The position numbers were made by a program, and so were the translations under genes. From assembly GCA_037447655.1 (NCBI GenBank), contig JBBHKE010000307.1:67738-131737 (forward strand): a DNA stretch of 64,000 nt, read 5' to 3'. This document shows, one piece after another, positions 1 through 12,126 of the stretch. The notes under the pieces were generated by a model that worked only from the letters and a program-made list of their open reading frames with translations, was not told the origin of the DNA and did no database searches. The DNA is from Zygnema cylindricum (lineage: Eukaryota > Streptophyta > Zygnematophyceae > Zygnematales > Zygnemataceae). The stretch's first letter is position 1; every line of letters begins with the position of its first letter.

Positions 1-2399
1 AAAATTATCCTATTTTATAACAAGTGGTATTGGAGCAAGTGGAAGCTCCCAGTAGTAGTCATTTTGAAACAAGTCACTATCAGATGCGAGGAGTGTTGTT
101 TGAAAGAATCAATAAAAATTTTGAGCTCACTTACAAACAATTATAGTAGAAGAAGCATATTTTTCTAAGACAACAGCCGGAGCCGAAGACGATGAAGATG
201 CCGGTGTAGTCATCTCAAAACCAAACCAAGCAAGAAACTTCCACAAAAACCGGTCTGAAAAACAACAACTTCAACAGTTGATCAAAACCAAACCAGAGAC
301 ACAATAGCTCTACAAATCTACCACAATGTAGATATTATCATGATGAACACACACACAAATTACAAGTAATTCTGCTTTCAGATCTGTGAGATATTCACAG
401 ATGAAAATGTCAAAAACAGGTGTCAAAAACATGCTGTACAGTTTTTGCCTACAAAGTTTTCATAACTCCAAAAATGTCTAAGTCCTACTCATATATGCTG
501 AAGCCTATGCTGCTGAAAGTACGGAGGCATTCCAGCCGTACAGTAACTACCTATCAGACTCTACGTAACACAAGGTATGTCATACAAAAAGAATCCTACA
601 CAAATCAGCTCACCACACAATGACAAAAATCTACTAAACCAAATATTTGCAAAGGAGTAAGATTCTCTATACCATGTCATTTTTCGCTTATGTGGTCCAC
701 ATTGACTAGCATTTGTCGATGGTCTCCGTCCGCCGTGTCCATTTCAAATTTGGCACCTTAAACAAATCTCCATGTGCCATTTTGTCCTCAAGTGCATTTA
801 TCAACCAACAAACAAATATTTTTGGACTGTCTTCTTTCTTGTAGTGAAATGTGTCTCGGGAGTGTATACAAAGGTGAACTCCCAATCGAGATAGTGCAAC
901 ATCAATTCTGGTTTCTATTGAACCAAAATTAAAACTAAATATACGCTAAGTCGCAAAACTCTATCTCCCTCACACTCGAGGCATAAAGAGGACAAAAGCT
1001 TTCCAAAACAACATGATTCACGTGGGACCACAAGTGACGAAGCAAGGTGCTTCGTACAACACGACCTAATTCAGCTGGACTTTAGCGATTACCGTTGACT
1101 AAGCATTTGGAACGTTTTGAGTACGGTTGGAACGTTTTGTGTACGGTTCAATATCTGTAAATATCTGAATAACATTAGTTTGTAGTTTAGTGTAATAAAA
1201 AATAGTGTTCCATTAATCAGGTTTTTGAGGTATAGTGACACAAATGTAGTATGCTATGTCGTTATTCAAGATAGAAACCGTAATAACAATTACTCAAATT
1301 AGTGTACATCAGTGGATACACACTGTGAGTATATAACTTAGGACTTAATAAATTTTGTAGTATCCAATTTTGGGAATATGATTTTATGAGAGCAGTTTTT
1401 GGGAAACTTCCAAACATCATATCTTATGGTTTACTAAATCATTTAGGCTATAATTCTGGTATTTGTGAGTTTACTGTATATTGTATCATTGTGACAAATT
1501 AGAGGCAAATCGGCTTTCTAAGTCATATTTTGTGTCAGTTCAAAGGTGGTTGTTGAGTAGGTAGTTTTGTAATTTCTACTGGTTTTGATGTCTACTTCCA
1601 CTACTACTGTTGGTTCTCCTCCTGCAACGGTGGTTGTAGAACAACAATCAACAATGTACCCCCCACGAGGGCTTGCAAAAACTAGTCCCGTGTAACTGAA
1701 TTGCAGTCTTTGAGATGGTAGAACTTGGTCGTCCGGCCTCAAGTTGGCGCGCGATAAAGTGCGTTCTGTTTAGTTCAAAAAATACAAGGATTTCGTACTG
1801 CTGGGTGCCCTTACTCCTCCTTACTCTGATGCTCGTACAATTGAGAAAGGGCCCGGAAATCCTTGGTGATTTAAAGGTGTGCCAAAAACACACACGAGCT
1901 TGACAGCTATCGAGCTACATGGGAAAAATAAGAGAAGGGCCCACAACCGAAAATGGTTTGCATCGGAGTCCTACAAATAACCCCCCTTCTGCGGATGCTT
2001 CGTATAACAATGATCATGCCTATTTGTGCCCACATCACATCCCTCCCTTAGACATGCATGCAATATAGGGGAGACAATGAGATAAGAAATAGGAATGAGT
2101 GCATGGGGAGGCGAAAAGATATCCCCTCCCTTTTCTTTTCCCCACCTGGCCGGGTAAAAGAAGTGGGTTGGAGGTAACCCGGCTGACCTCTCAACCCCCC
2201 TCCCCCCTCTTAGTCAACAGTGAGTAAGACAAAAAAAATTTACCGACCAAATTCGCAATTCGCGCACAACCATGTGTTGGAGGGAGGAGGACGTGGCTCC
2301 CACGAGGAGGGGAGACATGCTGGATGCCAACACTAGCCGCATTGATTGCAGACCCAAACGTCGCATTGTTGAGAGGACTGATTACAGGCTGATGAACAG
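1..2399. other. No gene recognised
   Basis: No open frame in this stretch matches a family I know, and no exon with convincing splice sites was found. The sequence is AT-rich up to about 1.5 kb and more GC-rich with purine blocks from about 1.9 to 2.4 kb. A short direct repeat, GGAACGTTTTG followed by GTACGGTT, occurs twice near 1108-1150. The part from 2.0 to 2.4 kb lies downstream of the gypsy integrase in its reading direction, so it may hold that element's end, but no LTR was found. Confidence 0.5.
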
Positions 2400-2449
2400 G
2401 AAGGAGGATCGGCAAAGTAAGTCAAGTGGAAAGTGGGTTCATCCTCTAA

Positions 2450-3345
2450 TCCTCAAAGATGACAATGTGCCACATTGATCTGATTCTCTTTAGTTATTCG
2501 GCCATCTTTCCCCTCCAAGGTAAAAACCATTTTGTTAGAAAATTCCATCACTTCCAAATTTACTCGCCCGGCCAAAATATCCAGCGTGTCCTTTATCTGT
2601 TACATCCAATATTCAAAGTCCACGGGCATATATCATCGTTGCCTTGGCATATGATTTCTGCTTCGGCGTTGAGAATACCACAACTGATCCTGTTGTTGAG
2701 CCGCCCATATATTTCCCATGGCGAGAGGAATCTATCGGTGGAATAATTTAGCTCTCTCGGCAATCAATTTTTTGACAGTCCCTTGGTTATCCATCTTCAG
2801 AGAACCACAACCTCGGCGGATGCTGCGCCGGGAATGATGGGATGTTGTCGAAATAAGATGAAGTAAGGGCTGTAGGAGTTAAGAGAAGATTGCCTGATGA
2901 ACTTGTATTCCATGGCAATCCAAGGAACTCTTTTGTCCCACTCCCCTAAATCTTCTTCAACCGCATATTTTCGTAGTGACTGCTTCATTGCCAGTACGCA
3001 GCTTTCGGCCAAACCGTCGGCTTGTGCGTGGTCACGGCTAGTCAGCCGATGTTCGATGAGGCATTTTTCTAAGAGGATGAAAAATTCTCTAGCAAATTTT
3101 GAGCTTTGGTCGGTTACAACCTTTGCTAGCGCCCAAAATTGTGATAACACCCTCTACAAATAGGCATCTACAACTGCCTTAGACTCTTTCCAAGGCAGCA
3201 TCACCAACTCAATCCATTTGGAAAAATATTTGATCATGACCAGCATGATATAGTTCCCCTGTCTATTGGTTGGAAGAGGTCCCAAAAGGTCCAAAGACCA
3301 TCGATAAAACCCTTTCCCGGATGGGTAGCAAATGAAGCTCTATCC
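2450..3345 (-). pseudogene. Ty3/gypsy integrase remnant
   Basis: This encoded the integrase that inserts retroelement cDNA. In minus-strand order the sequence shows WSLDLLGPLP, then FSKWIELVMLP, then the longest open piece (3150-2797) with VTDQSSKFAREF and LTSRDHAQADGLAES, followed by WIAMEYKFIRQSS and PYFILFRQHPIIPG. These match the catalytic core of gypsy integrases, with the Asp in TDQ and the Glu in LAES at the last two DDE positions. An in-frame TAG near 3155 and frameshifts separate the pieces. Weak C-terminal similarity (LGGERWPNN, RESDQCGTLS) runs on to about 2450. The family is certain; the exact ends are approximate. Confidence 0.85.
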
Positions 3346-3849
3346 CGCCTTTTTTGTCTAAAGGTGCTTTGACTTGATCACGAAAGGGTGTCAGTGTATG
3401 ATTTAGTTGACTTAGGTCCCCAACTTGTGCCACCATCAAGATCTAGCAACCAAGGAAGTGGTCTTTTTTTGCCTGAAGTGTGCGCATTGCTGATGAAAGC
3501 ATGGGATCAGAGTTTCTCGATTTTAGGGGGGAAAAACCACTTTCCTCGTTTCGTCCAACCATTTCTAGAGGTGAATGCCTTGGTCCCAGTCATACGTCGC
3601 CATCCGGGTCTAAACATGGGACAATTGAACTCCAAAAACATGGGAAAGAGGGGATCTTTGCTGAATGTATTTCCAAATCAAGGTCATTCAAAATATCCTT
3701 CCTTGCACCTCGTATTTGTGCTTGCCCTTCCACGTCTGCCGCATAAGTCGACAGTTCCCCCCCAGATTAAGGAAGCCAAATGAAGGCAAAGGAGGCTTTT
3801 ATAATCCCCAAACTGATCTCTGGATCCTCATCGTGCCAAGCGATGGTAG

Positions 3850-4330
3850 AGTCAATGATTGCAATTTCGGCTAAGTGCGTCAGCATTTCCGTGGATTTCT
3901 CTTGCCCGATGGATAATACTGAAATCATATTCCTGTAAGATTAAAACCCATCTGGCGAGTTTGCCGATTAACTTATTGTTTTCTATTATCCATTTGAGAG
4001 GTCGATGGTCCGTAATAAGTGTCAAACAGACCCCGTATAAATAGTGTTGGGAATGCTAGATTGCCCAAATAGCTACAGGGAGCTCTCCATGGTAGCGGCT
4101 GTAATTTCCCTTTGCCTTGTTGTTGCTCCTACTGGCGTGTATTACAACATACTCAGGTCCGGCGTCATCAATTTGAGCAAAAACTGACTCTAATCTAAAC
4201 CTTCTCTAATCAGTGTAAAGGAGTAAAGGTTTCTAGTGATCAAGCATCCAGCATGGGGTGTTCTTTAAGAGAATCTTTAAAAAACTGCAAGCCAATATGC
4301 TATTATTCGGCCCATTGCCATTCTTGGTCT
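3850..4330 (-). pseudogene. Ty3/gypsy RNase H remnant
   Basis: The minus strand reads DDAGPEYVVIHASRSNNKA, GNYSRYHGELPVAIWAI, then a TAG, then HSQHYLYG, LTLITDHRPLKWIIENNK and LARWVLILQEYDF. This is the RNase H-like domain between RT and integrase in Ty3/gypsy pol, which degrades the RNA strand of the hybrid. The TAG stands where relatives usually have Gln, as expected from a C-to-T change. The copy is non-functional. Confidence 0.85.
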
Positions 4331-4399
4331 TTTTGCATCTAATGATTTAGAGGATGGCTGTGACTACTTAACCCGAGGATGAACCTTCGGTAATAGTTT

Positions 4400-5000
4400 G
4401 CCCAACCAAGAGGGCCGCGATGTCTTGAGGTGGAAGAAGCGCGTCAAGGGATGACACCTTCACCATATGGGGGCCCACTGTCCCAGGGATCACTTCATCT
4501 CCAAGGTAAATGATTTTCTTCACCCAAAAAATACCCGCCCGGTATTTGGCTGCTTGTATGCTCCAAGTATTCCTCAAATGTCTTAGAGAAGATGATGACA
4601 TCACCAATGTAGCAATGGGCACAATCAATTCCTTGGAGCGCCTCGTCCATTTCCCGTTGAAATTTGGCCATTATGTTCTTCTACCCAAATGGCATGTAAA
4701 TCTATTCGTATAACCAAGAACAGGCCAAAAATGGCGTCCTCTCCCGGTGCTTCCGTTCTATTGCAATTTGATGACGTGTTCTTCATGTCCAAGGTAGAGT
4801 AAATGGTGGCCCAAGCAAGAGAGTTGAAAATCTCTTCTGGGTTAGCATCGAATATCCGTCGGAAATAGTTGCACCGTTCAGTATTCGATAATCACCACAA
4901 ATCCGAAAATCTACAGTTTTCCTAGACGAAACCTTTTTGGGAAGAAGACTGTCAATAAGCAAATCCGTGAAGTCCATTATTCTTTTTAACCAATCCACCT
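4400..5000 (-). pseudogene. Ty3/gypsy reverse transcriptase remnant
   Basis: From 4998 downward the minus strand reads VDFRICGDYRILNGATISDGY, near the canonical gypsy phrase for the RT fingers. Further on, in another frame, come QGIDCAHCYIGDVIIFSKTF and then YLGDEVIPGTVGPH. The catalytic YxDD box is changed to YIGD, so the active site has lost its first Asp. At least two frameshifts are needed to join the pieces. Confidence 0.82.
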
Positions 5001-5010
5001 GCTACCAAGG

Positions 5011-5964
5011 TTTAGACTTTTGCGGTGGTTAACCCCTTCTCTTTGAAGCTGAAAGGATATTGCTTCTACCAAACAATCGCCGTCTCGTCTATCAAATCGA
5101 TTTCGGAAAGGGGTCCCTTTGAAGATACTGACATCTATGTTTGACTAGGAGAACATTTGCTTATTTTTTGCCAATCGTTTTGAGAGCTGGGCCTTCTGCT
5201 GAGAAACCAACTGTTCCCGCAAGGTTGAATCCATTTTCCTTGGCTCAACAGCCGCCTAGACTTTCGGTGGTCTGCACCAGCGTGTGATATCGAATTCCAG
5301 TCCCACCTTTGGGTCCACTTTCCCCGTGTCTGCTAGGACGCTACTGCTGACATTTTTTGCTAAGCTGTCGCCTTGTGAACCATCGTTTTCCCTTACTGGA
5401 GAAATCCTTAGGTGTGGAATGTGAGTTTTTCTCCTTTCTCTACCCCCCTCAATCTGCAAAGTTGGTTGCATTGCCAACAATTTAGGAGCTTGAAGATAAG
5501 TCATTCGAGATTATAGGGACTAGAGACTGGAAAATGCGAGAGCATGCTTTAAGACCCATGTGATGGCATTCAGATCCATGCTCTACTCGATTAAGCTGCA
5601 CCTTTGGAGCTCTAAAATACCTGGTGGGGTTATGGTTTCCGGATGGAATCCCATGGCTTGTTCTCGTTCTGCAATTGTTGATGTTGTCATTGTTTCTAGT
5701 GCATTATCAAAGATTATTTCCATTGCTCTTTTCCAATATGCGTGGGTGTGAGGAAAGGAAACCAATGTAGGTAGGGCTTGTTGGGGAATTCTTGGCTTGT
5801 TGCACATGAAAAAAAGGGAAAAAAATTATATAGGCTCCATTGCCACACAAAATTCGCAGATCAAAATAAGCTAATCTAGATAGTGCTAACTCGTAGTTTA
5901 TATAAACCCAATGATTGGCCCTTTGACAATCAGAACCCCATTATAGCTTCACCCCTATGAAAGA
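5011..5964. other. No gene recognised; possible gypsy gag/protease side
   Basis: This lies on the 5' side of the gypsy RT and should hold gag and protease if the copy is complete. Short minus-strand open frames at 5504-5256 and 5807-5583 show no zinc knuckle and no DTG or DSG protease motif that I can see. I assign no product. Confidence 0.4.
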
Positions 5965-6956
5965 AGGATTTATGTGTGCTCACTTCCACCACAAAATGCC
6001 AAGTTAGAATATGAGATTTGGACACATTCACTCACTTTGACTTTCCCTTAGAAATTCAACCACCCTGGTAGGCAAAAACTTTGACCGACTACTTCCTTCT
6101 GTAGCACTGACTCCTTTGAGTTCGTTGCAACAAGAATCATTGAAATTGGTCAACTTAGTTGATTAATACGGCTGGCCAAAGTTTGCCTTTTATACTAGAT
6201 GCTTCTGTTAGAGGCGACTACCTACCCAAAATATTCTTTATCCTAAACCCCTCTCTAAGCCCCCTAGTACTGAGGTACTGACAAATCACAAGACTGTATC
6301 GTAGAATAAAGTACAGACGCCAAAGTACTTTTTGTTCGAACACTGTACGACGTTGCCATAATGTGACACTTTTCACATCGTGATTTGTTGTCTTCTAATC
6401 CGGAGATTTCATAAACCCGTACAATGTTTCCACGTGTCATCTGGAGTGGCAAAGTCTTCAAACCGCCAAATTGCCCTTTCCGCGATGTCGGCGCTAATCA
6501 CAGCTATCTGATTGATATCGGTGTTTAATACAGACCGTCGAAACAAATATCCATACTATTTGTTTCGTCCAGTAATAATAGTACGAATGTTTCTATGCCC
6601 TATAAACTATAATCTAGTTAAATGGATAAACCTACGTGTACATGTTTAAAAACATATCAAACCCAATATATCTTAGCACTAGTCTTAGACTAAACAGACA
6701 AAGCTACTGGCTACGGTTCACTTGATGGACGGCAGGTACCAGGATCAATTCTTGGGTCTGTCAATTACCTTTACGTAAATCTACCTAGTTCACCCTCTGT
6801 CTTCTCTAGTGAGCTTTAGGTAGCCATGGCTCTAACTCTTTATAGAGCCTATTGTGACTACGACAAGTGTGGGGGCTTAGAGAGGGGAGTTAGAGGAAGA
6901 CTACCTCTGTTCTTTTCTATCCTAATACAAACCTAGAAAACACACAAATATCAACA
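5965..6956 (-). repeat. Copia LTR, second copy of the family at 55.5 kb
   Basis: About 990 bp align by eye with the LTR at 55481-56492. The high-coordinate end reads TGTTGATATTTG on the minus strand, preceded by the purine tract AATAAGGGGAG, so this is a minus-strand 3' LTR. Similarity to the 55.5-kb copy continues past the polypurine tract for about 100 bp and then fades, so only a stub of the internal region remains. Shared blocks lie at the low end (about 5970-6190) and the high end (about 6720-6956). Divergence is high, indicating an old insertion. Confidence 0.75.
6721..6765 (+). other. tRNA-minihelix-like nested hairpin in LTR, copy A
   Basis: An outer stem (6722-6730 with 6756-6764) and an inner stem (6739-6744 with 6750-6755) share one continuous 3' strand, as acceptor and T arm do in tRNA. 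The loop region GGATCAATTC resembles a B box. The geometry matches copy B at 56250-56294 exactly, and several pairs differ by compensatory changes. Confidence 0.55.
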
Positions 6957-8014
6957 CTCCCCTTATTTTTTAGTCTATTTTCCTTTTAACTCCCACAAAA
7001 AAATTAACAAACACCCTTTTTTTTTTCGTTTTCCTTTTCCTTTCATAAATTTATGAAAAATGCTCTCGTAATTACAACAATGCATTTGATGAACCAAAAT
7101 AAAAATGACATCACACATTTTTTTTAGCATCCCACTTTTTATAAATCTGAGCAAAGATTTAGTCCACATCCCTTTTCCATCCAAAATAAACCCAATTTCC
7201 CTCTTGCAATTGAAACAGCCAGCCCTATCTCCAATTTGCAACTTTGAGACCTCCATACGTCCTCAGAATGGACAGCTTACAAGAAGCCTCTAAGATTTTA
7301 AGCGGTTGAAACAATATTATGAAAATATGTCCAACCGTTTGACTGTCAAATTTATACTCAACGGTGTATTGCTTCGCGCGGAGAGCAAACCATGGTACAG
7401 GCCGAAACAAGGAGACTCGCGAAGGGTTGAGGAGAGAAATGTCAGCCGCAGGATAACCTCTTGAAGACTCTCGCGGATGCCGGTTCGACACATTTCGAAT
7501 TAGCCTGCGAAGATGTCACCAGGCCAAGTATACCTATCGCCGGGCCAGGTATACCTTTATTAGGTGGCGGCGTACAGCGTCTCGTGGGAGGGCGCAAACA
7601 GATAAAAAGGTGCTTTCGCGGTGGGTGATGTCAAAGTGTCAAGTAAAAAAAAAAAACAATTAAAAGTTAAAAACCAACGCACGAAAGAAGGCGTCCCAAA
7701 AAAAAAAAAAAAAACAAAAAAACAGATGTGCTGTCATTGCCGCTACGCTGCCATTACACCTATATTGTCGATCTCCTCGATATGCTGCTACTCAAAATAG
7801 AGTAGTTAATCACTCAATTTGTTGCTGGTCGGTTGGTCCTTTGCGGCCATAAGGTTGTTTGAATTAATTATTTTTTTGGTCCCCATCTTTAATACATTTT
7901 TAATGATGTTTAATTAAATATATTGTTCAAATTGTGGAATATTAATGCATTAATCGTAATGTAATACTACATTTATACATAATATAACACAAATATAAAA
8001 ATAAATACATTGAC
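6957..8014. other. Polypurine tract stub and gene-free DNA
   Basis: Positions 6957-7060 hold the polypurine tract and a short internal stub of the adjacent Copia copy. Beyond that no coding sequence is recognised. Two homopolymer A runs lie at about 7646-7658 and 7698-7714. A direct repeat around CCAGGTATACCT and CCAAGTATACCT lies at about 7520-7555. Confidence 0.5.
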
Positions 8015-8900
8015 TATCCGATTAAATCTTGGAGAAAATGTATTTATAAAATAAAAAAACTCAACAACGGATGAGAATAGTTAGTCGTTGTTTTCATTTA
8101 TTTTTATGGTATCACAAAACGAATAATAGTACAAATTTTACTCCCACGATCGATGTTATCGTTTTTCTATCTTACAATGTTTCAAGCCCGCATATTAAGT
8201 TTGACAAATACAACGACTACAATTTGAATAGACCATAATAGAGAAACTATATTCGGTTTGTGTTAAGTTATAGTTTGTTATACATAAACCAAAAGCATTA
8301 AATAAACCTTTTTAATCTAACGTAATCATTCATAAATTTTTCGAAATATCCGATTAAGTATTCGACAAAAGGCATTTAAAAAAAAAATAACAGATAAACG
8401 ATGATAATAATTAGCCGTTTTTTTTATTTCCTCTTATTGTATAACAAAACGAAATATTGTAGATATTTGACTCCCACGATCGATGTTATGATTTTCTTAT
8501 CTTACAATGTTTCAAGCCTATTAAGTTTGAAAAACACGACGACTACATATTTAATTGATAATGATAGATAAACTATATTTGGTTTGTGTTAAGTTATAGT
8601 TTTTTCATATAAATAATAAAATATCTGATTAAGTATTCCACAAAAGGCACTTATTAAAAAAACACCAAATAAATGATGATAATTTTTAGTCGTTGCTTTT
8701 ATTTACTCTTACAGTATCACAAAACGAAATATTGTAGATATTTCACTCCCACGATCGTTGTTATGATTTTTGTGTTTTACAATATTTCAACCTTATTAAG
8801 TTTGACAAACACAACGACTACATTTTTAATCGACCATGATTGATAAACATATTTGGTTTGTTATAAGTTATAATTTGTTATATAAACCAAAAAACTTTAG
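8015..8900. repeat. AT-rich tandem repeat, three units of about 275-330 bp
   Basis: Three head-to-tail units share the block CTCCCACGATCG (at 8141, 8471 and 8746), TTACAATGTTTCAA, ATTAAGTTTGA and AACGACTAC, and a unit start CGATTAAGTATTC. Spacing is 330 and then 275 bp, from a deletion in the second interval. No open frame spans the units. Confidence 0.85.
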
Positions 8901-9071
8901 CTAAAACTTTTCAGCCTAACTTAATTTTTTATAAAAATAATGAAATTAAAATCATACACATATAGAATTAGTGTGTGTGAACACGATATCCAACTTAATG
9001 ATGAAAACACAGTAGGCAGCAAATATTGAATAATTTATTTTGTAAATACCAATTAAAATGAAAATATTTAT

Positions 9072-9215
9072 GAAACAGGTAACAACAAACATTAACTTCG
9101 ACAACATCAAAGGTTACAAGTCTATTTTTATGAAATTATTTTTGAAACAAGTTACAACAAACATTAACTTCGACAACATCAAAGGTTACACGTCTTTTTT
9201 TATCAAATAAAAACA
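9072..9215. repeat. 72-bp direct tandem duplication
   Basis: Two adjacent 72-bp copies start GAAACARGTWACAACAAACA at 9072 and 9144. Both contain TTAACTTCGACAACATCAAA and differ at only a few bases, so the duplication is recent. Confidence 0.9.
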
Positions 9216-9460
9216 CAAGTTAAAACAAAGGAAAAAACAAATAGAACATAAACATATCATTGGCCGAAAAAAACAAATATATAAGCAAACTCATTACGCG
9301 AGTTTGAATTTATGAAAAAATCAGTTTAAATACATCATTATATATTATTATATATGTTTATAGAAAGTTTTAAAAGAAAAATAAAATCATTTATAATAAG
9401 TGCCAAAACAGTCCCACAAACTACAATTTAGTTTTTTTTGTTTTCAGTCGCTAATCTCTT

Positions 9461-9801
9461 TCATATGTCGCGTAGACTCCATTTGTTCACGAATTGGCGA
9501 TCTTGCAACATGCTCAACGCCTTCCTTAATGTTACATCATTCACCTCTGCTATTCTTTTAACTTCCTCCAAGATGATATTCCGATTATAAAAATTTTGAT
9601 ATTCTCCTTTCCTCCAACTAGTGCCACTTGATTCCAAATCGGCGATGAAGGGAGCCCACCTATACCATCATGGTATGCTTTCCACACATCTTTAACTGTG
9701 TGAAGCCGCGCTCCAATTTGAGTCATCAAAGGTACTTGATATGATTTCTCTTGTGAAGGAATAGGAGGTGGAAATGGTTCAATTGCTCGTGCCGTTTTTA
9801 T
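9461..9801 (-). pseudogene. Crypton C-terminal GCR1_C-like domain
   Basis: The minus strand below the Copia insertion reads ARAIEPFPPPIPSQ, VKDVWKAYHDGIGGLPS, then after a one-base shift near 9645 ADLESSGTSWRKGEYQNF, YNRNIILEEVKRIAEV and SLRDI, ending with TGA at 9461. The W-x4-G pattern, the WR(K/R) motif about 25 residues later and the following helix match GCR1_C domains carried by Cryptons and by fungal Gcr1-type regulators. It probably binds the element's ends. It is separated from the rest of its gene by the Copia element. Confidence 0.72.
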
Positions 9802-10665
9802 TGTTTTGAAATGTTAGTTTCGTACGTACGCGACATTTTGTGCGCACGCGGCATTTCCTGCTTAATTTATTAAATGAATTTATTGTGGAGGTTCGAATGG
9901 TTTCGAGGATTGGGGGGGGTGAATGTGTTGATATATATTGTTTGGGGACGAACGAAATAGAAATTGACTGGCGCGGAATGCTAAATTGAAATGGATGGCG
10001 GATCGCGAAGCGATCCGATTTGAAATATTTGAAGGGTTTTAAAATGTACGATGGTCGTACAAACATAATGCGACAGACATATTTATGAAAAAGGACGCAA
10101 CAAGTACAGAGCGACTTATTCGGCAAGTAGACTTGAATGCACTTCGTGATGTCATAAGATATTTGACGACTTACGTGGATCTCGTTTGGATTTTGTGACC
10201 GCGCGGAATTGAGTCAATCTACAATGTTTATTTTGGACGATCTGGATACTTTGAATAAATTCAAGGAATCTCATTGAGTTACGTTGCGTGACTCAATATA
10301 CTATTTTGTGAGATTGTACGTACGTGTAAATATTTGGTCAAACATTGTTTTGTCTTTTGTGTATTAAGTAATAGTGTACGTTTACTTATTTTGACATACC
10401 ATGAAGTATTCGGGTATACCAACATTAATACAGGTAGTTGCTAGATAGCGTATGGCTGGTATGCCTCCGTACACTCAGCAATAAGCTCGTATATATTTGT
10501 AGGACTTAGTCATTTCAGGACTTAGGAACTTTCTGTATAAAAAATTGTTTATGGAAATTTTTGGTTATTTCATCTAAGGATTGCTCTAATATCTGTTGGC
10601 AGAATTATCTGAAATTTGTTATGTGTGTTCCTCTTTGTATTGTTAATATTGTCAGAGATTTGCAG
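9802..10665 (+). repeat. 5' LTR of the gag-only Copia element
   Basis: It starts TGTTTTGAAATG at 9802 and aligns with 12576-13440 nearly base for base in blocks such as GGTTCGAATGGTTTCG and GCGAAGCGATCCGATTTGAA. The end is uncertain because similarity runs on into the leader. TGGTAT followed by GTG near 10680 could be a weak primer-binding site. Confidence 0.75.
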
Positions 10666-10775
10666 GGCTATTGTGTGCCTGGTATGTGTTTAACTTCATT
10701 GTGAAGTTAGTGTGTTTTATTAAAGTTCTGGCAGATTGTTTTCAGGTAGTCTCTGGTGCTTCCGAGGGTGAATCC

Positions 10776-12126
10776 ATGGCTAGAAATGGTTATCGACAAC
10801 AAGTTATGGGCCTACGCCCATGGCTACCCATATTGGATGAATCCTACTTATCTCTTTTTGTTAGATCGGGTTATTACCGCTGGAGGAGTATTATGGAGAG
10901 CTACTTCAAGTTGAGGAAGCTGATAGATGTGGTGGATGGGACATGTGTCAAAACATCGGCGGAATGGGAGGAAAAAAATTTGGAGTTCTTGAGGATCATC
11001 AATCTATCTATGAATGAGGAATTTGTAATGATGTACCTTGATGTGAAGAGTGCAGTTGAATTGTGGAAGTGGCTAGAACGTAATTATCAAAAGACTTATG
11101 TGTATCACCGGATGATTATTGCTACTAAATTATTTGAAAATAAATATGATGGAGGTAGCATGTTAAAATATTGCCTTAGTTTGCAAAGATTGTTTGTAGA
11201 AAATGATATTGCAGGAGGACACTTTACAAATGTTCAAAAGGCTCTCTTGTTAATGAAAGGATTACCTAAAGAATATAGGTGTGCTTTAGATAGATTAAAA
11301 AGAAGTTGATAAAAAGAATTGGAGCTTACCTTTAGCAATCAGATTTGTTTTAGATGAAGAAGATGATAAAGAGGCTTTAAAGAATAGGGGGAATTTTCAA
11401 GGTGTGAGATCACAATTTCAGAAAAATAGAAAAAGTGGTAAATCAAAAATTTATCTTTATTGTAATGCTTTAGAACATACTTTCAGAGTATGTCCATTAT
11501 ATAAAAGTGCATGTGTCACAGAAAATATTCGAAATGGATGGGATGACAATCGCGTTCGACCCCCTACACGAACGGTTACACTTCGAGTTGATGAATTTGT
11601 ATACTTACTGACTATTATTTTTCGAAATATTGAAAATGAGGAAGGAAGGGAAACATTTGTTGTCACCGAAAATAGAGTGGAGAAAGCAGTGCCCAAAAAG
11701 GATTTGGTTTCTATCAATTTTTACGATGACAGATTGGTGAGTGATAAATATTTAGAAGAGGAAGAGGTTATTAAAGTGAGAATAGTTAGAAGAGGTGAAG
11801 GTCATTTGGAAGTGGAAACCAAAAATAATTTGCATGAGGAGATTACTGTACTTAGAGAGAGAGAGAGGAAAGGTGTTCAAAAAATTGAATTAAAAGAGAA
11901 ATGTCATGATAGTGGGAAAAAAAATGAAATAACAAAAATCAGAAAAATCAGAAAAGAAAATTGTGATAAAGGCATTAATTTTGACAAGACATCAATTTGC
12001 AATAAGAGAACAAAGAAAAGATGCAGATATCAAAAGACCAACAATAAAAGAAAACATTTGCAAAATGTGATCAAGAGAAAACATCGTGAAAAACAAATTT
12101 ATGGAGGATTTTATCTGGGAAAATGA
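10776..12126 (+). pseudogene. Copia gag with long basic extension, one frameshift
   Basis: The start ATG at 10776 begins MARNGYRQQ, repeated in the leader copy at about 13710. The first part carries the Copia gag fold: SGYYRWRSIMESYFKLRKL, AVELWKWLERNY and LLLMKGLPKEY. A one-base shift near 11298 moves reading to VDKKNWSLPLAIRFVLDEED, and the frame then stays open to 12126. A degenerate zinc knuckle, YCNALEHTFRVCP, keeps C-x4-H-x4-C but has lost its first Cys. The last 130 residues are very rich in Lys, Arg and Glu and do not resemble protease or integrase. Total length is about 450 codons. Confidence 0.72.

Larger units (their letters stand above)
2400..5010 (-). mobile_element. Decayed Ty3/gypsy retrotransposon, pol region
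   Basis: Three pol domains lie on the minus strand in the order reverse transcriptase (about 5000-4400), RNase H (about 4330-3850) and integrase (about 3345-2450). This is the Ty3/gypsy order, with integrase last. All three are broken by frameshifts and stops, so the copy is dead. The neighbouring LTR at 5965-6956 is not its LTR, since that family flanks a Copia element at 55.5 kb. The gag and protease region should lie above 5010 but was not recognised. Confidence 0.85.

Noticed and set aside
1518-1903. Overlapping short frames on both strands
   Set aside because: No recognisable motif, start context or splice sites; too short to support a call.
5011-6956. The LTR at 5965-6956 as the 5' LTR of the gypsy element
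   Set aside because: The LTR matches the 3' LTR of the Copia at 55.5 kb, and a polypurine tract lies on its high-coordinate side, which makes it a 3' LTR of a different, lost element.
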